In this document: piece after piece, positions 27,657 to 35,651 of the stretch
Position numbering within the stretch: position 1 is the stretch's first letter
Layout: every line of letters starts with the position of its first letter
From: UBA7803 sp034522075
GTDB taxonomy: Bacteria; Pseudomonadota; Gammaproteobacteria; Pseudomonadales; Azotimanducaceae
Length of the DNA: 64,000 nt
Direction: 5' to 3'
Assembly (NCBI GenBank): GCA_034522075.1
Contig: JAXHLO010000006.1
Span: 1-64,000, forward strand
Made by a program: the position numbers and the translations under genes
Notes under the pieces: model-generated
The model's input: the letters and a program-made list of their open reading frames with translations, nothing else
Told to the model about the DNA's origin: nothing
Database searches by the model: none

Positions 27657-29081
27657 ATGATCGCCGCCACTCTGGCCGCCTATCTGCTGGCGCTGCTGGC
27701 CATCGGCATATGGGCCCAGCGGCGGGTGAGTGACAGCAACGACTTTCACCTGGCCGGGCGCGCGCTGGGGCCGGTGGTGGCGTCGCTGAGCGCTTCGGCC
27801 AGTTCTTCATCGGTATGGACGTTGCTGGGTGTGAGCGGCGCTGCTTACCTGTGGGGCCTGTCCGCGGTGTGGCTGATTCCCGCCGTGATCTGCGGATTCG
27901 CCATCAACTGGTTTCTGGTGGCGCCGCGGCTGCAGCGTGACAGCCGCGGCAACGGCGCTCTGACCTTGGTGGAGTTCCTGGCCAGTGGCTGCACGGCGTC
28001 CATGGAACGGCGCATTCGGCGCCTCGGTGCGCTGCTCATCATCTTCTGCTTCAGCTTATACGTGGCCGCTCAGTTTCAGGGGGCGGGTACGGCGATCGCA
28101 GCCGCACTGCCGGTCAGCGAAGGCGTCGCCATCAGCGCTGGCGCTCTGGTGGTCATCGGCTACGTGCTGCTCGGCGGATTCTGGGCGGCCAGCGTAACCG
28201 ACGCCGTGCAGGGCCTCATGATGCTGCTGGTGGCCGCGGTGCTGCCGGCGGTAGCGCTGGCCGCCGTGGGCGGTCCGGGCGAGTTGTACGCCGGCCTGGC
28301 AGCATTGCCGGATGCCGGGGCGGCACGGCTCGTCGATCAGCCGAATGCGTGGCTGGGCGCACTGTTCGTGGCCGGGATCTTCGGCATCGGTCTCGGCTAT
28401 CCGGGCCAGCCCCACGTAGTCAACCGCTTCATGGCTCTGCGCTCGCCCGGCGACATCGGCCGCGCCCGGCTCATTGCCCTGCTGTGGGCCGGTGTGATCT
28501 ACACCGGCATGGTGCTGCTGGGCTGGTCCGGGCGGCTGCTCATTCCTGCCGCCGATGACCCGGAAGCCGTGCTCCTGGAGTTGTCTCTGCTGCTGCTGCC
28601 GGCGCTGGTCGGCGGCATCGTCACCGGCGGAGTGCTGGCCGCCATCATGTCCACGGCGGACAGCCAGCTTCTGGTCGCCAGCGGCTCGGTAAGCCATGAC
28701 CTGCACCGGACCGGTCGCCCGGACGGTAGCCGAGGGGTGCTGACGGACCGCCTGGTCGTGCTGGCCCTGGGGGCGGCGGCGGTGCTGCTGGCCGTGTTCG
28801 TTCCGGAGAGCATTTTCGCCCGGGTTCTGTTCGCCTGGCAGGTCCTCGGCAACGCCTTCGGCCCGCTGCTGCTGGTGATGCTCTGGTCCGGCCCGGTGGC
28901 GGGAGGCTATCGACTGGCCGCCATGGCCTGCGGCGGCGGGTTGACCATATTGGCGAGCTTCACGGCGGACGCACCGGGAGATGCGGTGGAACGTCTGATC
29001 CCCTTCGCTGCGGCCCTGGCCATCGCCCGGCTTGGGGGCCGGGGCAGGCACCCGCTCAATCCACGCGGACCCGCAGACTGA
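27657..29081 (+). CDS. Sodium:solute symporter, PutP-like
   Basis: This 474-residue SSS-family transporter has about twelve to thirteen hydrophobic segments. It shows the family elements FHLAGRALGPVVASLSASAS near the start, FGIGLGYPGQPHVVNRFMAL in the middle and GGVLAAIMSTADSQLLVASG near residue 330, the last being the sodium-binding TM8 region. Similarity to PutP suggests proline or a related solute, but residues that fix the substrate cannot be judged here. It is divergent from the soluble hybrid kinase gene, with 123 bases between their starts. Its end overlaps the convergent small secreted protein gene by 26 bases. Confidence 0.85.
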   Translation: MIAATLAAYLLALLAIGIWAQRRVSDSNDFHLAGRALGPVVASLSASASSSSVWTLLGVSGAAYLWGLSAVWLIPAVICGFAINWFLVAPRLQRDSRGNGALTLVEFLASGCTASMERRIRRLGALLIIFCFSLYVAAQFQGAGTAIAAALPVSEGVAISAGALVVIGYVLLGGFWAASVTDAVQGLMMLLVAAVLPAVALAAVGGPGELYAGLAALPDAGAARLVDQPNAWLGALFVAGIFGIGLGYPGQPHVVNRFMALRSPGDIGRARLIALLWAGVIYTGMVLLGWSGRLLIPAADDPEAVLLELSLLLLPALVGGIVTGGVLAAIMSTADSQLLVASGSVSHDLHRTGRPDGSRGVLTDRLVVLALGAAAVLLAVFVPESIFARVLFAWQVLGNAFGPLLLVMLWSGPVAGGYRLAAMACGGGLTILASFTADAPGDAVERLIPFAAALAIARLGGRGRHPLNPRGPAD

Positions 29082-29439
29082 TGGTGTCGCCTGCGGGGGG
29101 CTGGCGCACCACGTGCTGGTAGGTGCGTCCGTCCCAGCGATAGTAGACGCGATAGCCGGATACACCGTCTTCGCTTGCTGGCCGCGCCGCGGGGCGGCCA
29201 GAACATTGCGTCCGCAGGTCCCAAGCCAGTAGCGCCGCCAGACCAGCTCGGGAATCCGGGCGTTGCGGCTGACAAGCAAGCGCACCAGATGAACTGCCGT
29301 GGGTCTGGCCGACAGGCACCACGTCGATGATGCGGCCCTGCACCTGCATTTCGCCGGCCCGTATCTGCAGGGGCACCGCAGCCATCGACCAGACCGCCAG
29401 CAGCAGGACGCCGCGCTTGAGATCATGCGGCAGGATCAC
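29056..29439 (-). CDS. Small secreted protein, C-terminal match to the glycine-zipper protein
   Basis: The 127-residue protein has a signal peptide (GVLLLAVWSMAAVPLQIRA) and no other recognised domain. Its C-terminus, GYRVYYRWDGRTYQHVVRQP, ends ISLRVRVD. It parallels the C-terminus of the glycine-zipper protein at 34910-35554 (GYDVRYRYQGRTFNKRVDEH ... VRIHVDVEP). The two proteins therefore bracket the same gene run and share a small domain. The start overlaps the stop of the transglycosylase gene (ATGA), which indicates translational coupling. The middle is poorly conserved in look, so a hidden frameshift there cannot be excluded. Function unknown, probably periplasmic. Confidence 0.6.
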   Translation of the reverse strand: MILPHDLKRGVLLLAVWSMAAVPLQIRAGEMQVQGRIIDVVPVGQTHGSSSGALACQPQRPDSRAGLAALLAWDLRTQCSGRPAARPASEDGVSGYRVYYRWDGRTYQHVVRQPPAGDTISLRVRVD

Positions 29440-30143
29440 GGCGACTCTCCCAGACCGGGCCAGCCCAGGGTTTCCAGCAATGTCACATCGGCGAAGCTCA
29501 AACCGCCGTCGGCCACCTGCATGATCACCTCGTAACCGTCCACACCATCGCGCCAGCTGAACACGGCCGAATCCACACGGTCATTCAGAGTCGCGGCATA
29601 GCGGCGGGCGCGGGCGGCATGCGCAAAACGCATGACGCCATCCGCGGCTGCCGCGGCCCGGCCGGTGGAGCCCGCCGCGCCGTCGCGGATCCGCGCCCGC
29701 TGACCGCTCACGAGTTCCACATAGCGAACAGCGCCCGCGGGCAGGGTCGGCTCGGCGGCAATACGGGTGGGGCCGTAGTTGTAGGACGCCAGCGCCCGGC
29801 TCAGATCACCGTCATTGCGGTCGAGGAGTTCACGCAGATAGCGGGCGCCAAGCTCGATGTTCAGGCAGGGATTGTAGAGCTCCGACACCCGGGTCACCCC
29901 GAGATGACGTGCCGTGCCCGGCCATTGAATCTGCATGATGCCGTGGGCATCGGCATGGGACCGCGCGTCCGGATTCCAGGCGCTTTCCGTGGCGGCCACC
30001 GCCAGCAGAACGTCCAGCGGTACGTCGTGCATGCGCGAAGCGATCTCGAAGCACGACTGATAGGGATAGCTGACTGCCCCGGCCCGCAGGGTAGCAAACA
30101 GACTGACGGCCACCAGCGCGGCCATGAATATGGGATGCATCAC
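29436..30143 (-). CDS. Exported lytic transglycosylase (SLT domain)
   Basis: The 235-residue protein has a signal peptide (FMAALVAVSLFATLRAGA) and one SLT domain. The catalytic Glu is E53 in AVAATESAWNPDARS. It is followed by DAHGIMQIQWPGTARHLG, the NPCLNIELGARYLRELLD helix and ALASYNYGPTRI, the full set of family motifs. It should cut peptidoglycan glycan strands in the periplasm. The last 80 residues form an extra domain of unknown type. It overlaps the SPOR-like gene (stop at 30140) and the next small gene, so it belongs to the envelope operon. Similar SLT enzymes open the wall for trans-envelope machines. Confidence 0.87.
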   Translation of the reverse strand: MMHPIFMAALVAVSLFATLRAGAVSYPYQSCFEIASRMHDVPLDVLLAVAATESAWNPDARSHADAHGIMQIQWPGTARHLGVTRVSELYNPCLNIELGARYLRELLDRNDGDLSRALASYNYGPTRIAAEPTLPAGAVRYVELVSGQRARIRDGAAGSTGRAAAAADGVMRFAHAARARRYAATLNDRVDSAVFSWRDGVDGYEVIMQVADGGLSFADVTLLETLGWPGLGESP

Positions 30144-30718
30144 AGCGGCAACCCCGTCACCTGCGCGGCCTCACTGAGAACCGCGTCGCGCTCAGGCTCG
30201 TCGCGGTAGTCGAAGACCACCTCGTAGCGGCCCGGCCCGCGGCGCTCGACGTCGAAGCGGTGATCCAGCGCAGCGGAGAGCCGCTGGGCAAAACCATTGG
30301 CGGACATCTCACTGTGGAACGGCACCCAGACCACCTGGGAGCGGGTCTCGGTAACCGCCTGCGGCTGGCGGCGCGGCGACTCGAATACCTGTTCGACAAT
30401 GCTTTGCGTGTCCTCCTCGGACACCAGCGGAAAAGGATCCGGCGGGCGCGGGATGGGTTGGCTGGCGGGCTCTTCGACGCCCGCCAGATCCTCCTGCGGC
30501 TCCTCGTCTGCAGACGGATTCGCCTCGTCAGTCGCGTCCGCCACTGTCGGCTCAACAGCGTCGGCCGGTGCGTCGGACAACGCCTGCCGTCCGGCTGTGA
30601 CGGCACTATCGAGCAAGGCCATTGTCCGCTCGCGCCATCGGCCATCCGGTACCGCCAGGATCTGGGCCAGCAGCAGCATCAATGCCGCACCACTGATCAA
30701 TCCAACGAGAAACCTCAT
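30140..30718 (-). CDS. Bitopic membrane protein with a SPOR-like C-terminal domain
   Basis: The 192-residue protein has an N-terminal membrane anchor (FLVGLISGAALMLLLAQIL) and a long acidic Pro-rich linker (residues about 45-105). The C-terminal domain (VVWVPFHSEMSANGFAQRLS, then RYEVVFDYRDEPERDAVL) resembles SPOR-like domains. True SPOR domains bind peptidoglycan strands without stem peptides, usually at sites of wall remodelling. This architecture is that of a periplasmic wall-binding protein anchored in the inner membrane. It precedes and overlaps the transglycosylase gene, which strengthens the wall connection. The domain call rests on pattern only. Confidence 0.6.
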   Translation of the reverse strand: MRFLVGLISGAALMLLLAQILAVPDGRWRERTMALLDSAVTAGRQALSDAPADAVEPTVADATDEANPSADEEPQEDLAGVEEPASQPIPRPPDPFPLVSEEDTQSIVEQVFESPRRQPQAVTETRSQVVWVPFHSEMSANGFAQRLSAALDHRFDVERRGPGRYEVVFDYRDEPERDAVLSEAAQVTGLPL

Positions 30719-30728
30719 GATTTTCTCC

Positions 30729-32156
30729 TCACAGGGCTACGATGCCGTCCGTGTCGTGAACAAGGTGCAACGCGCGCCAGTCGATCTGCCCGCCGTGGAC
30801 GTCCAGCACCCGGCGCAATCCGCTCAACCATTGGGCATGTGCCGTGGATCCGCCGCGTGGCCGTCCGCACTGACCCGGGGCTCCGGCGAGAGCCTGCTGC
30901 AGTTCACCCGCCACGGCCCGGTCGCGGGCTGCCAGCACATAGAAGCCGGCATCCGGGCCGGCGGCCCGCGGGTCCACCGCGAAATCGCCCGGCGCCACGC
31001 GCATCCGGTAACGGCGCTGACCGGCCTCCGCCCGGGCACGGGCAGCGTCACAGGAGACGTCGGCCAGCGTATGTTCCCGGGTCGACAGCACGAACAGATA
31101 TGCCGGCCGGATAAGCTCGAAGGAGACCTCCACGCAGCTGTTCACGCGGGCGCGGCGGTGGTCGCAGATCCCTTCAGGTCGTGCCGGTGTCATGTGCAGG
31201 GCCGAGAGCAGGTCGGCGGCTGCAGGCGGCGTGCCCGCTGCCATGGGGGGCAGTGCACCGGGTTCCAGGCGCCGCTGCGGTGCCGCTGCGGCGGTTGTCT
31301 CCTCACTGGGCGCCTCCAGTGGGCCCGACACGAACACGGAAGCCACCTTCTGCCGATTGCCGCCGCCGGCTTCCGACAGGGTCAGGCTCAACTCCCGCAC
31401 GTCGGCGTCCGCGCTGTCGGTATTCAGGGTCAGCAGCCAGCCGGCATCGTCACGGGCCGGCGTCAATGCAGCAAACGACTCGTACATGAGCTCGGCCTGC
31501 AACGCCAGACTCACGCGTGCGAGCGCGGCGTCCTCGGGGGTTTCGATGTACACGGCACCGTTGATATCGCGCGGCAGCAGGCAGGCCAGGTCGGCTTTGA
31601 CGGCACTGGCCACATGGTCAGCGGATCGCAGCGGAATGGGGCTGCCGGCACTGCCGGGGCTGGCCTGGTTCACCGGCGCCTCCAGCGCTGCCCGCTCTGC
31701 AGCGCTGAGGCGGCCCTGCCACTGGTGGCTGATGCCGCTCACCCACACCGATTCCGCTACATCCACCACAGCGATGTGCACACGGCCGTTGTGCCGGCCC
31801 TGCCCGGAGACCTCGAGACGCAGCAAGTAGCCGATGGTTTGTGGCGCCTCGCAATTGCGCCGCGGTCCGTCCGCGGCCAGGCGCACACCTTCCACTGCCA
31901 GCAGACGCTGGCGCAGCCGATCTTCCACTGCCCGGGCCAGAGCATTACTGCGGCCGGGCGCACTTCCCGGGGTCACGGCCGCCAGGCGGATGGTCTCGCC
32001 CTGAAAACGCGGGTGCCGGCTGAGGGTTTCGCCCAGTTGCGGTGCGGCCGTGTCATCCAGCCAGCGCCCCAGGTCCCCGTCCAATACGGCACCGGCAGCG
32101 GCGGACACGCCGGCCAGCCCGAGAAAGAGTGCCGTTCGGACCACCTCAAACTTCAT
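30729..32156 (-). CDS. Exported DUF4384-type protein
   Basis: The 475-residue protein has a signal peptide (TALFLGLAGVSAAAGA). Its N-terminal half (GETLSRHPRFQGETIRLAAV, ALARAVEDRLRQRLL) resembles the outer-membrane FlgO/CsgG-like helper domain that often precedes DUF4384. The C-terminal third (NSCVEVSFELIRPAYLFVLS, then YRMRVAPGDFAVDP) matches DUF4384-like text. It contains several Cys residues consistent with an exported location. The start at 32156 overlaps the end of the ExbD-like gene by eleven bases. DUF4384 proteins occur beside caspase-like, kinase or envelope-assembly genes, so the family alone does not fix a role. Confidence 0.65.
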   Translation of the reverse strand: MKFEVVRTALFLGLAGVSAAAGAVLDGDLGRWLDDTAAPQLGETLSRHPRFQGETIRLAAVTPGSAPGRSNALARAVEDRLRQRLLAVEGVRLAADGPRRNCEAPQTIGYLLRLEVSGQGRHNGRVHIAVVDVAESVWVSGISHQWQGRLSAAERAALEAPVNQASPGSAGSPIPLRSADHVASAVKADLACLLPRDINGAVYIETPEDAALARVSLALQAELMYESFAALTPARDDAGWLLTLNTDSADADVRELSLTLSEAGGGNRQKVASVFVSGPLEAPSEETTAAAAPQRRLEPGALPPMAAGTPPAAADLLSALHMTPARPEGICDHRRARVNSCVEVSFELIRPAYLFVLSTREHTLADVSCDAARARAEAGQRRYRMRVAPGDFAVDPRAAGPDAGFYVLAARDRAVAGELQQALAGAPGQCGRPRGGSTAHAQWLSGLRRVLDVHGGQIDWRALHLVHDTDGIVAL

Positions 32157-32835
32157 GGTGACGCACCTCACCGAAGCGGTTGATGACCAGCTCGCCCGTG
32201 GCGCCGCCGTCCACATAGCCGCGGATCTGCCGGGCCAGGCGGTCGGGCATGGCAATACCCCAGTTATAGGCCTCGGGTGCGGCATGACGGCGCAAGGCGC
32301 CGACCACCAGTTCCGGAATGGTTTCCGCCAGCAGCTCGTGAACACGGCCCGGCGACGTCGCCGGTTGAAAGCGGAAATCGCCGTCCAGCGACAGGACTTC
32401 AGCCTCGTTGAACGCGAACACGCGGATGTCGCCGCGGCTCACCAGGCGCAGGAAGTCGCGATCGGATGCAAAGCGCAGGCTCAGACCTTCCTTCTCGGTC
32501 TGCGATGGGGGCGTCGGAACGGGCTCCGGCTCTGCCGGCTCGGCGGGCACCGGGCGTGCGGCGGCCTGTTGCTGCGGCGATGGTTCGACGGGTTGTGGGT
32601 CAGCAGGCTCTACCGGAGGTTTTTCTGCCGCCGCCGGCGCGGCTTCTGCGGCAGACGCCGGCTGCGGCTGCGGCTGCGGGGATGCAACCGCCGCAGACTT
32701 GCTATCGGCCGGGGGCTCCACTCCGCGCACCAGGGCCAGAATGGCAATTAGACAGAAGGCAATGATGGCCATGAAGCGCATCACGTCCGCCTGCAGGCTC
32801 TCACCCACAGCGCTGTAGGAGTCAGCCGGGCGCAT
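32146..32835 (-). CDS. ExbD/MotB-like bitopic membrane protein
   Basis: The 229-residue protein has a short cytoplasmic N-terminus, one membrane segment (VMRFMAIIAFCLIAILALV), a Pro/Ala-rich linker of about 70 residues and a folded periplasmic domain of about 110 residues. Asp17 sits directly before the membrane helix in ADVMRFMAII, comparable to the proton-carrying Asp of ExbD/TolR (IDVMLVLL). The periplasmic domain (LRFASDRDFLRLVSRGDIRV, GELVINRFGEVRHHEV) is not an OmpA-type peptidoglycan-binding domain. It follows and overlaps the MotA/TolQ/ExbB-like gene by fourteen bases, the expected order for channel pairs. Assignment as the partner subunit is inference from topology and context. Confidence 0.65.
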   Translation of the reverse strand: MRPADSYSAVGESLQADVMRFMAIIAFCLIAILALVRGVEPPADSKSAAVASPQPQPQPASAAEAAPAAAEKPPVEPADPQPVEPSPQQQAAARPVPAEPAEPEPVPTPPSQTEKEGLSLRFASDRDFLRLVSRGDIRVFAFNEAEVLSLDGDFRFQPATSPGRVHELLAETIPELVVGALRRHAAPEAYNWGIAMPDRLARQIRGYVDGGATGELVINRFGEVRHHEV

Positions 32836-33436
32836 CGGAACGCTCGGGTGGTGCGGCCGTCAGCGAACGCTCCAGGCGCTGGACCGTGCTGAGCAGTTCG
32901 CGCATGTCGCTCTGCTGACGGGATTCGTAGAATTCATGAAGAGCGGCGCCGACATAAAGGGTCTTGCCCAGGCGCAGCAGGTAACCCCCCAGCGCGCCGA
33001 CAATGGTGGTGCTCAGTGCCAGCAGAATGCCGCCGTCCACCATCTTCTTGAGAACCGAGCCGGCACTGTCCGTCAGGGCATGGTCGGGATCGGCCAGGGC
33101 GAGTTGCAACGCACCGCGCATGCCTACCGCAGTCCAGATCACGCCAATGCCGATGAACAGGTGAATCCATACATCGGTGAGCTGGTCGAGCTCTACGATG
33201 GGACGCTGGCCGCCCGGCCGCTCGAGCAGGCCGCGCAGACGCTGCAGGTGTACGACGAACAGCACCAGCACCAGCGCGAACAGCCAGCTCGAGTGACCCA
33301 GATTGCGCCCGACCCAGGCGGCCAGCTCGTCGCTGCCGGGCCCCGGGCGCACTGCCGGGTCGACGAGCAGCATAGCCAGGAAGGCCACCAGCGCGCCGAG
33401 CGCGGCACCCGGCAGAAATCCCGCCCGCGGGTTCAT
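32822..33436 (-). CDS. MotA/TolQ/ExbB-like proton-channel protein
   Basis: The 204-residue inner-membrane protein has four hydrophobic segments: GALVAFLAMLLVD, WLFALVLVLFVVHL, WIHLFIGIGVIWTAVGMRGA and GGILLALSTTIVGALGGYLL. The last two resemble TM2 and TM3 of TolQ/ExbB, including small and Thr residues that line the proton path. A C-terminal helical tail follows (RELLSTVQRLERSLTAAPP). The ATG at 33436 overlaps the stop of the lipoprotein gene (TGATG). It would form a proton-conducting stator with the ExbD/MotB-like protein encoded next. It is shorter than MotA and lacks TolQ's usual spacing, so it is a divergent member. Confidence 0.68.
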   Translation of the reverse strand: MNPRAGFLPGAALGALVAFLAMLLVDPAVRPGPGSDELAAWVGRNLGHSSWLFALVLVLFVVHLQRLRGLLERPGGQRPIVELDQLTDVWIHLFIGIGVIWTAVGMRGALQLALADPDHALTDSAGSVLKKMVDGGILLALSTTIVGALGGYLLRLGKTLYVGAALHEFYESRQQSDMRELLSTVQRLERSLTAAPPERSDAPG

Positions 33437-33969
33437 CAACGCCCGCCCGCCTCGCAGGCATTACAGGTGGCTTCCAGCACCAGCTCGGTCTCCTTGAGCA
33501 GGTTGTCGGCCCGATAGAAGCTCTGCTGGTCGGCGCTGGCACGCAACAACCCGAGTTCCTTATCGTGCAGTTCCGCCTGCATGTCGGAGAGCACGCGGGC
33601 ACGCTGCGGGCAGGTCTGCGAGCAGGTGTTGTAGTCGCCCTGCAGCGACACGAACTTGACACCGAAATAGCGGTTGTACAGCGACTCGGCCTGCCGGCGG
33701 CTGATGACGTTCATGTCGTTGGCGTTGAGCAGAAAGTCGCTGAAGTACCGGCCATTGGCACGGTCGGGGTTGGCTTCGGCAGTTGCCATGAGCTCGCGGA
33801 AGTAGCCGTCGAACTGATACTCACAGCCGTTGGCCAGACGGTCGGTGGCCTCGCTCATGGCGGCCTGCAGATTGCCGCCGAGCCGCGCCGAGCAGTAATC
33901 GGCGGTCTGCTGATTGGCGCAGCCGGCCAGAGCAGCGGCTGCGATGCAGAACATGAAGATTTTACGCAT
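33436..33969 (-). CDS. Cys-rich outer-membrane lipoprotein of unknown function
   Basis: The 177-residue protein has a clear lipoprotein signal (FMFCIAAAALAGCANQ, lipidation Cys in AGC). The mature part is helical with several Cys pairs (YNTCSQTCPQRARVL, TCNACEAGGR) that could form disulfides. No known domain is recognised. I choose the ATG at 33969 because a GGGAG site lies upstream and the lipoprotein signal begins there, rather than the in-frame ATG at 34005. It is 32 bases after the coiled-coil protein gene and its stop overlaps the start of the channel gene, so it is part of the envelope operon. Confidence 0.65.
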   Translation of the reverse strand: MRKIFMFCIAAAALAGCANQQTADYCSARLGGNLQAAMSEATDRLANGCEYQFDGYFRELMATAEANPDRANGRYFSDFLLNANDMNVISRRQAESLYNRYFGVKFVSLQGDYNTCSQTCPQRARVLSDMQAELHDKELGLLRASADQQSFYRADNLLKETELVLEATCNACEAGGR

Positions 33970-34001
33970 GAGAATTCTCCCGGTCGTTATGTGGTGGCTG
34001 A

Positions 34002-34832
34002 TCACATGGCCAGCGGGCTGGTGTATTCGGCGTCGCCGATCTCATACGGCGGTGCGGCGATGGGACCTTCACGCGCCGACTCGCCGAACAGAATCTCTTT
34101 CACCCCGCCCACGACCTGAGCCATCTCCGGCGTGATGAGACCGAACGACTGATTGAGCTGCTCCATGAGCGAAGCCCGGGCGATTTCCTGCTGGGTTGCG
34201 GCAATGAGGTGCGACGCCTCTTCCATGTCGAGATAGATGTCGGCGGCCACCACGGCCAGAGACTGACCCGCACCTTCGCTGTGGGTAGCCACCAGCTCGT
34301 AGTATTGCTTGAAGCGGTCAGACAGCCTCACACCCGAACGCCCGCGCAGGGCCGGCCGTTCCGCCGCACCGGCAGCGGCGCCGGATGCCGACTCACCGAG
34401 CAGGGTGTTCTGCAGGGTGGTCGGGGTGGTGCGCTGGCCGAGTTCTTCACGCAGGCGTTTTTCCAGGCTGTCGCGGGTGCTGGTCACGGCCTGTTCCATC
34501 TCGGGCAGCCGGTCACTCATGACATCGAGCATTTCCAGATAGGTGGCACCGAGCTGCTTGGCGATACGTTCGCAGCCCTGATCGCCATCCGCCCCCTGAC
34601 AGAGGCTCTCGGTATAAAGCTGTTGCTGCAGGTCGAGCTGATGGATCACCTGCTGCAGGCTGTTCTCCATGTCTTCCGCGACCTGGCCGGTTTCGCGAAT
34701 GTCTTCCAGAACCGTGGTAGGGAACAGCCGGACTACGGGCCCGGAGTCAGCCGCGGCGGCCGTGCTGCCCAGCGCCACGAGCATGGCCGTCAGCAGGGCG
34801 GCAAGCGGCGGGATTAGACCTTCATTACGCAT
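34002..34832 (-). CDS. Exported coiled-coil protein of unknown function
   Basis: The 276-residue protein has a signal peptide (LAALLTAMLVALGSTAAAA). Helical segments follow with heptad character (EDMENSLQQVIHQLDLQQQL, RLPEMEQAVTSTRDSLEKRL). A central Gly/Ala-rich patch (GESASGAAAGAAERP) separates it from a second helical part. No known family is recognised. A ribosome binding site AGGAG lies seven bases before the ATG at 34832. The 77-base gap upstream, larger than elsewhere in this run, may hold an internal promoter. The likely location is the periplasm, where it could link inner-membrane and wall components. That role is a guess. Confidence 0.6.
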   Translation of the reverse strand: MRNEGLIPPLAALLTAMLVALGSTAAAADSGPVVRLFPTTVLEDIRETGQVAEDMENSLQQVIHQLDLQQQLYTESLCQGADGDQGCERIAKQLGATYLEMLDVMSDRLPEMEQAVTSTRDSLEKRLREELGQRTTPTTLQNTLLGESASGAAAGAAERPALRGRSGVRLSDRFKQYYELVATHSEGAGQSLAVVAADIYLDMEEASHLIAATQQEIARASLMEQLNQSFGLITPEMAQVVGGVKEILFGESAREGPIAAPPYEIGDAEYTSPLAM

Positions 34833-34909
34833 GGTGTATCTCCTGTTTTCTCTGACGGTAGCGCCGCGCCGATGAACGAACTCTGAATGAGCGGGCATGC
34901 GGCCGGGCA

Positions 34910-35554
34910 CTACGGCATTGGCTCGACATCCACATGAATCCGCACCACCTCACCCGGATGTTCGTCGACGCGCTTGTTGAAGGTGCGGCCCTGATAGCGG
35001 TAACGGACGTCGTAGCCATGCACCTGGCGCTCCTGCCGGCTCTGCATTACCTCAGTGCAGCGCCGTACCGTCATGTTTTCCCGGGCGTAACCCCGGGCAT
35101 CATGGTGGCGGCCGCGGGCTCGATCGCTGGCAATGGAGGCGCCGAGCAGCGCACCGGCCACGGTCAGCGCCTTTCTGCCGTTGCCGTCACCGAACTGGTG
35201 GCCGATGAGCCCGCCCACCAGGCCGCCCAGCAGGCCGGCCGCAGCGCTGCCGTCGCCCTGCTGGCGGGCATAGTGATCAGAGTGGCGGCCGCGGTAGCGG
35301 CTCGCCGGATGGGCGGGACGGCGGCTCACCGTTTCGCAGCGGCGTACCGGCTCGGAAACGCGGTGCACGCCGTACAGGGGGCGAACGGATATCACATCGG
35401 CATAGGTGTAGTAGCCGCCGCTGCGGGCGGCATCAGGTTCATAGGAGGTGTCGGCCAATGCCGACGTAACGGTCAGAGTGCCGGCCAGCAGGCCCGTGAT
35501 CAGGGTCGAATGGGCCCGGATAGTGAACCGGGGGAAAGCAGGCTTGGCGGCCAT
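34910..35554 (-). CDS. Glycine-zipper (17 kDa antigen-like) envelope protein
   Basis: The 214-residue protein has a signal peptide (HSTLITGLLAGTLTVTSALA) and a Tyr/Arg-rich N-terminal region with a Cys (VRRCETVSRR). The glycine-zipper 2TM segment is AAGLLGGLVGGLIGHQFGDG, followed by GALLGASIASD. The C-terminal domain (CTEVMQSRQERQVHGYDVRY, ending VRIHVDVEP) recurs in the small protein at 29056. Glycine-zipper proteins of this type sit in or under the outer membrane. The ATG at 35554 is used because an upstream in-frame start would add a non-signal extension. It is the first gene of the envelope run. Confidence 0.75.
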   Translation of the reverse strand: MAAKPAFPRFTIRAHSTLITGLLAGTLTVTSALADTSYEPDAARSGGYYTYADVISVRPLYGVHRVSEPVRRCETVSRRPAHPASRYRGRHSDHYARQQGDGSAAAGLLGGLVGGLIGHQFGDGNGRKALTVAGALLGASIASDRARGRHHDARGYARENMTVRRCTEVMQSRQERQVHGYDVRYRYQGRTFNKRVDEHPGEVVRIHVDVEPMP

Positions 35555-35651
35555 GGTCCCTTCCTTGTGCTCTGGGTGTCCCGAGCTCAAGGGTAGGGGG
35601 GCCGCCTTAACTCAAGCTGAACGCGGCCGGCGCTGGTGTGGTGTATCGCAA

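Noticed and set aside
25209..29081. CbrA-like fusion of a symporter with a kinase
   Set aside because: The symporter and kinase are separate genes on opposite strands with 123 bases between their starts.
29056..35554. Zorya-type defence island
   Set aside because: A MotA-like and a MotB-like protein are present, but there is no helicase, nuclease or other Zorya effector, and all neighbours are envelope proteins.
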